In this document: piece by piece, positions 5,533-6,794 of the stretch
Layout: each line of letters begins with the position of its first letter
How positions within the stretch are numbered: the first letter of the stretch is position 1
NCBI GenBank assembly: GCA_050116035.1
Contig: JASFPJ010000179.1
Span: 1 to 6,794, forward strand
Direction of reading: 5' to 3'
Origin: SOIA01 sp050116035
Lineage (GTDB): Bacteria; Acidobacteriota; Aminicenantia; Aminicenantales; Aminicenantaceae
DNA length: 6,794 nucleotides
Notes under the pieces: generated by a model
Told to the model about the DNA's origin: nothing
What the model saw: the letters and a program-made list of their open reading frames with translations, nothing else
Databases searched by the model: none
Translations under genes and position numbers: made by a program

Positions 5533-6462
5533 TTATTTGGGATTTTTCCCTAAGATGTCTTGAAGAGCGTGTTCTGCCTCAGGATAAAGAAATCGGTTTC
5601 CAGCCTCGAGAAGCCTTTTGGGAGACACTCTCTGACTCACTAAAAGCATCTCCTCTGCCATCTCACCCAGGATGGTTCGAAGCATAAAACCGGGAGTGGG
5701 AAACCAGGATGGTCGCCTTATAATTTTTCCGAGCATTCGAGCGAATTCTTTCTGGAGGAGAGGATGGGGTGCACTCAGGTTAAAAACGCCTGTCAAATCC
5801 TCCCTTTTCAATAGAAAGAGGATGGCATTCACTTCATCATCGATATGAATCCAGGAAAACCACTGCCGACCACTTCCCAATGGCCCGCCAGCAAAAAAGC
5901 GAAAGGGCTTCAGAAGTTGGAGAAGGGCTCCCCCTTTTGCGCCAAGCACCACACCTGAACGAATGATAACTCGTCTCACACCAAAAGACTCAACTTCATG
6001 TGTGGATTGCTCCCACTCCTTGGCGACATTGGCAAGGAAGCCTTTTCCAGGGGAAGAGAATTCATCAATCATGTCATTGCCACGGGTGCCATAAAATCCG
6101 ATAGCTGACGCTTGAATGACGACTCGGGGCTTCACATTGGCTGATTCGACCGCCTGAACAACCGCTTTTCCGGCGTCCAGCCGGCTCTGGAGGATGGCCT
6201 GTTTTCTCTGGGATGTCCAGCGTCCAGAGGCAATATTCTCTCCAGCCAGATTAACTATCGCGTGGGCACCCTCCGCGTATCCCATCCATTCACTGGCATT
6301 CGCACCGTCCCACCGAGCCACAGTGGCCTGCGAACCGAAAAGCCTTTGTCCTCTCTCAGGATTACGAGACAGAGCAATAACCTTATACCCTTCCCTCTCC
6401 AGGCGGAAACACAGGGCTTTCCCTATAAATCCAGTCGCGCCGGTGACTATGATTTTGTCCAT
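5533..6462 (-). CDS. TIGR01777-family NAD(P)-dependent epimerase-like protein (SDR39U1 / YfcH-like)
   Basis: This 309-residue protein is an extended short-chain dehydrogenase/reductase of the TIGR01777 (SDR39U1, YfcH-like) group, annotated as sugar-nucleotide epimerase-like with no proven substrate. The N-terminal Rossmann motif is VTGATGFIG (6-14), and SRNPER (32-37) follows the second beta strand. The group signature NLAGENIASGRWTSQRK (71-87) is intact, as are SAIGFYG (119-125, with catalytic-type Ser119 and Tyr124) and GPLGSGRQWFSWIHIDD (193-209). The C-terminal DUF1731-type segment includes LVSQRVSPKRLLEAG (274-288). The ATG at 6462 is preferred: it puts the nucleotide-binding loop at the usual distance and has GGAA 4 bases upstream. 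An in-frame TTG at 6489 would add nine atypical residues. The nitroreductase gene ends 79 bases upstream on the same strand, suggesting co-transcription. It converges on lysA. Confidence 0.93.
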   Translation of the reverse strand: MDKIIVTGATGFIGKALCFRLEREGYKVIALSRNPERGQRLFGSQATVARWDGANASEWMGYAEGAHAIVNLAGENIASGRWTSQRKQAILQSRLDAGKAVVQAVESANVKPRVVIQASAIGFYGTRGNDMIDEFSSPGKGFLANVAKEWEQSTHEVESFGVRRVIIRSGVVLGAKGGALLQLLKPFRFFAGGPLGSGRQWFSWIHIDDEVNAILFLLKREDLTGVFNLSAPHPLLQKEFARMLGKIIRRPSWFPTPGFMLRTILGEMAEEMLLVSQRVSPKRLLEAGNRFLYPEAEHALQDILGKNPK

Positions 6463-6523
6463 TTCATTCCACAGAAAAAAAGAAGCCAATCCGTTTGACT
6501 GTTTTCAGCATCATCAGTACCAG

Positions 6524-6541
6524 TGAAAACCTCTGTTTTCA
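6524..6541 (-). other. Intercistronic hairpin right after the nitroreductase stop
   Basis: TGAAAAC and GTTTTCA form a perfect 7-base stem with a 4-base loop, starting on the base after the nitroreductase TAA. A third arm, GTTTTCA at 6501-6507, can pair with 6524-6530 instead, giving a competing larger hairpin. No T-run follows on the minus strand, so it is not a canonical terminator. It may be a weak attenuator or an mRNA-stability element, or it may have no role. Confidence 0.4.
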
Positions 6542-6794
6542 TTATTCTTTAAAACGGTTGATAAAGGCAAATTTATCGAGGCTCAACCGAGCGGGTCTCT
6601 CCTTTTCCGACTCGACCTGTTTTTCTGAAAGAATCGGGCTGATCTCTTCAGAATGTTTCCCCACGATGATCAGAGTGATAACCTGATATTCTTCTGGAAT
6701 CTCAAGGATCTCTTTCGTTTTACGCGGACTGTAACCTGCGATGGGATGAGCCACAAGACCCAATTCAGTCGCCCTCAAAATCAGGAATCCAGCT
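6542..6794 (-). CDS. Nitroreductase-family protein, C-terminal part (N-terminus beyond window edge)
   Basis: The last 83 residues or so of a nitroreductase-family (PF00881) flavoprotein are visible. These proteins are FMN-dependent NAD(P)H oxidoreductases, usually homodimers. The frame is open to the right edge, reading AGFLI, then LRATELGLVAHPIAGY, then IPEEYQVITLIIVGKHSE. This is the family's conserved C-terminal half: the A...A...GL helix, the P-aa-GY stretch and the IP.E.....I..G strand. The tail LSEKQVESEKERPARLSLDKFAFINRFKE ends in the familiar R.PL..F...N.F arrangement and a TAA stop. The TTG at 6778 is an internal Leu codon, because homology continues upstream of it. About half or more of the protein lies outside the window. 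It is probably transcribed with the SDR39U1 gene. The substrate is unknown. Confidence 0.85.
   Translation of the reverse strand, partial: AGFLILRATELGLVAHPIAGYSPRKTKEILEIPEEYQVITLIIVGKHSEEISPILSEKQVESEKERPARLSLDKFAFINRFKE

Noticed and set aside
5539..5550. GGGATTTTTCCC as a terminator between the convergent genes
   Set aside because: The stem is only 4 bases, it lies partly within the last codons of the SDR39U1 gene, and no T-run follows on either strand.

Overview
The window looks like ordinary chromosomal DNA from a Gram-negative (diderm) bacterium. It holds six protein-coding genes, two of them cut by the window edges, and one repeat-packed intergenic region. A lipoprotein-like binding protein and a membrane-anchored acylase suggest an outer-membrane-bearing cell. 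Dispersed repeats of the GTCATTGCGAGCGAAGCG type and GGGACTGACCCC-like repeats occur in many deltaproteobacterial, acidobacterial/Aminicenantes-like and candidate-phylum genomes. A lineage of that kind is my guess from memory. The sequence does not prove it.

Layout. Positions 1-2775 (minus strand): an ABC-type substrate-binding protein of the TrpX/YtrX-like family (PF04392), followed by a penicillin-acylase-family Ntn hydrolase whose start codon overlaps the binding protein's stop codon (TGATG). The acylase runs off the left edge. Its reading frame is open throughout 1-1777. Positions 2776-3222: a divergent intergenic region filled with two families of palindromic repeats, one apparently nested in the other. 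Positions 3223-5420 (plus strand): a DUF72/YecE-family gene and a diaminopimelate-decarboxylase-like gene (lysA), 26 bases apart, probably an operon. Positions 5421-5532: a short convergent gap. Positions 5533-6794 (minus strand): the C-terminal part of a nitroreductase-family protein, then a TIGR01777-type NAD(P)-dependent sugar-epimerase-like (SDR39U1) protein, probably co-transcribed.

How the parts may work together. The binding protein and acylase are translationally coupled and both look cell-envelope targeted, so they may act on the same small amide-containing compound or peptide. No permease or ATPase gene is visible here. The DUF72-lysA pair appears to be driven from a promoter lying at the edge of the repeat element, with little or no 5' leader. 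LysA would supply lysine by decarboxylating meso-diaminopimelate, although some signature residues differ from the family consensus. The right-hand pair are flavin- and nicotinamide-type redox proteins of undefined substrate.

I did not find a clearly new defence or mobile system. The points most worth checking are the nested inverted-repeat element, the repeat-edge promoter, the coupled binding protein/acylase pair, and the variant active-site motifs of the decarboxylase.
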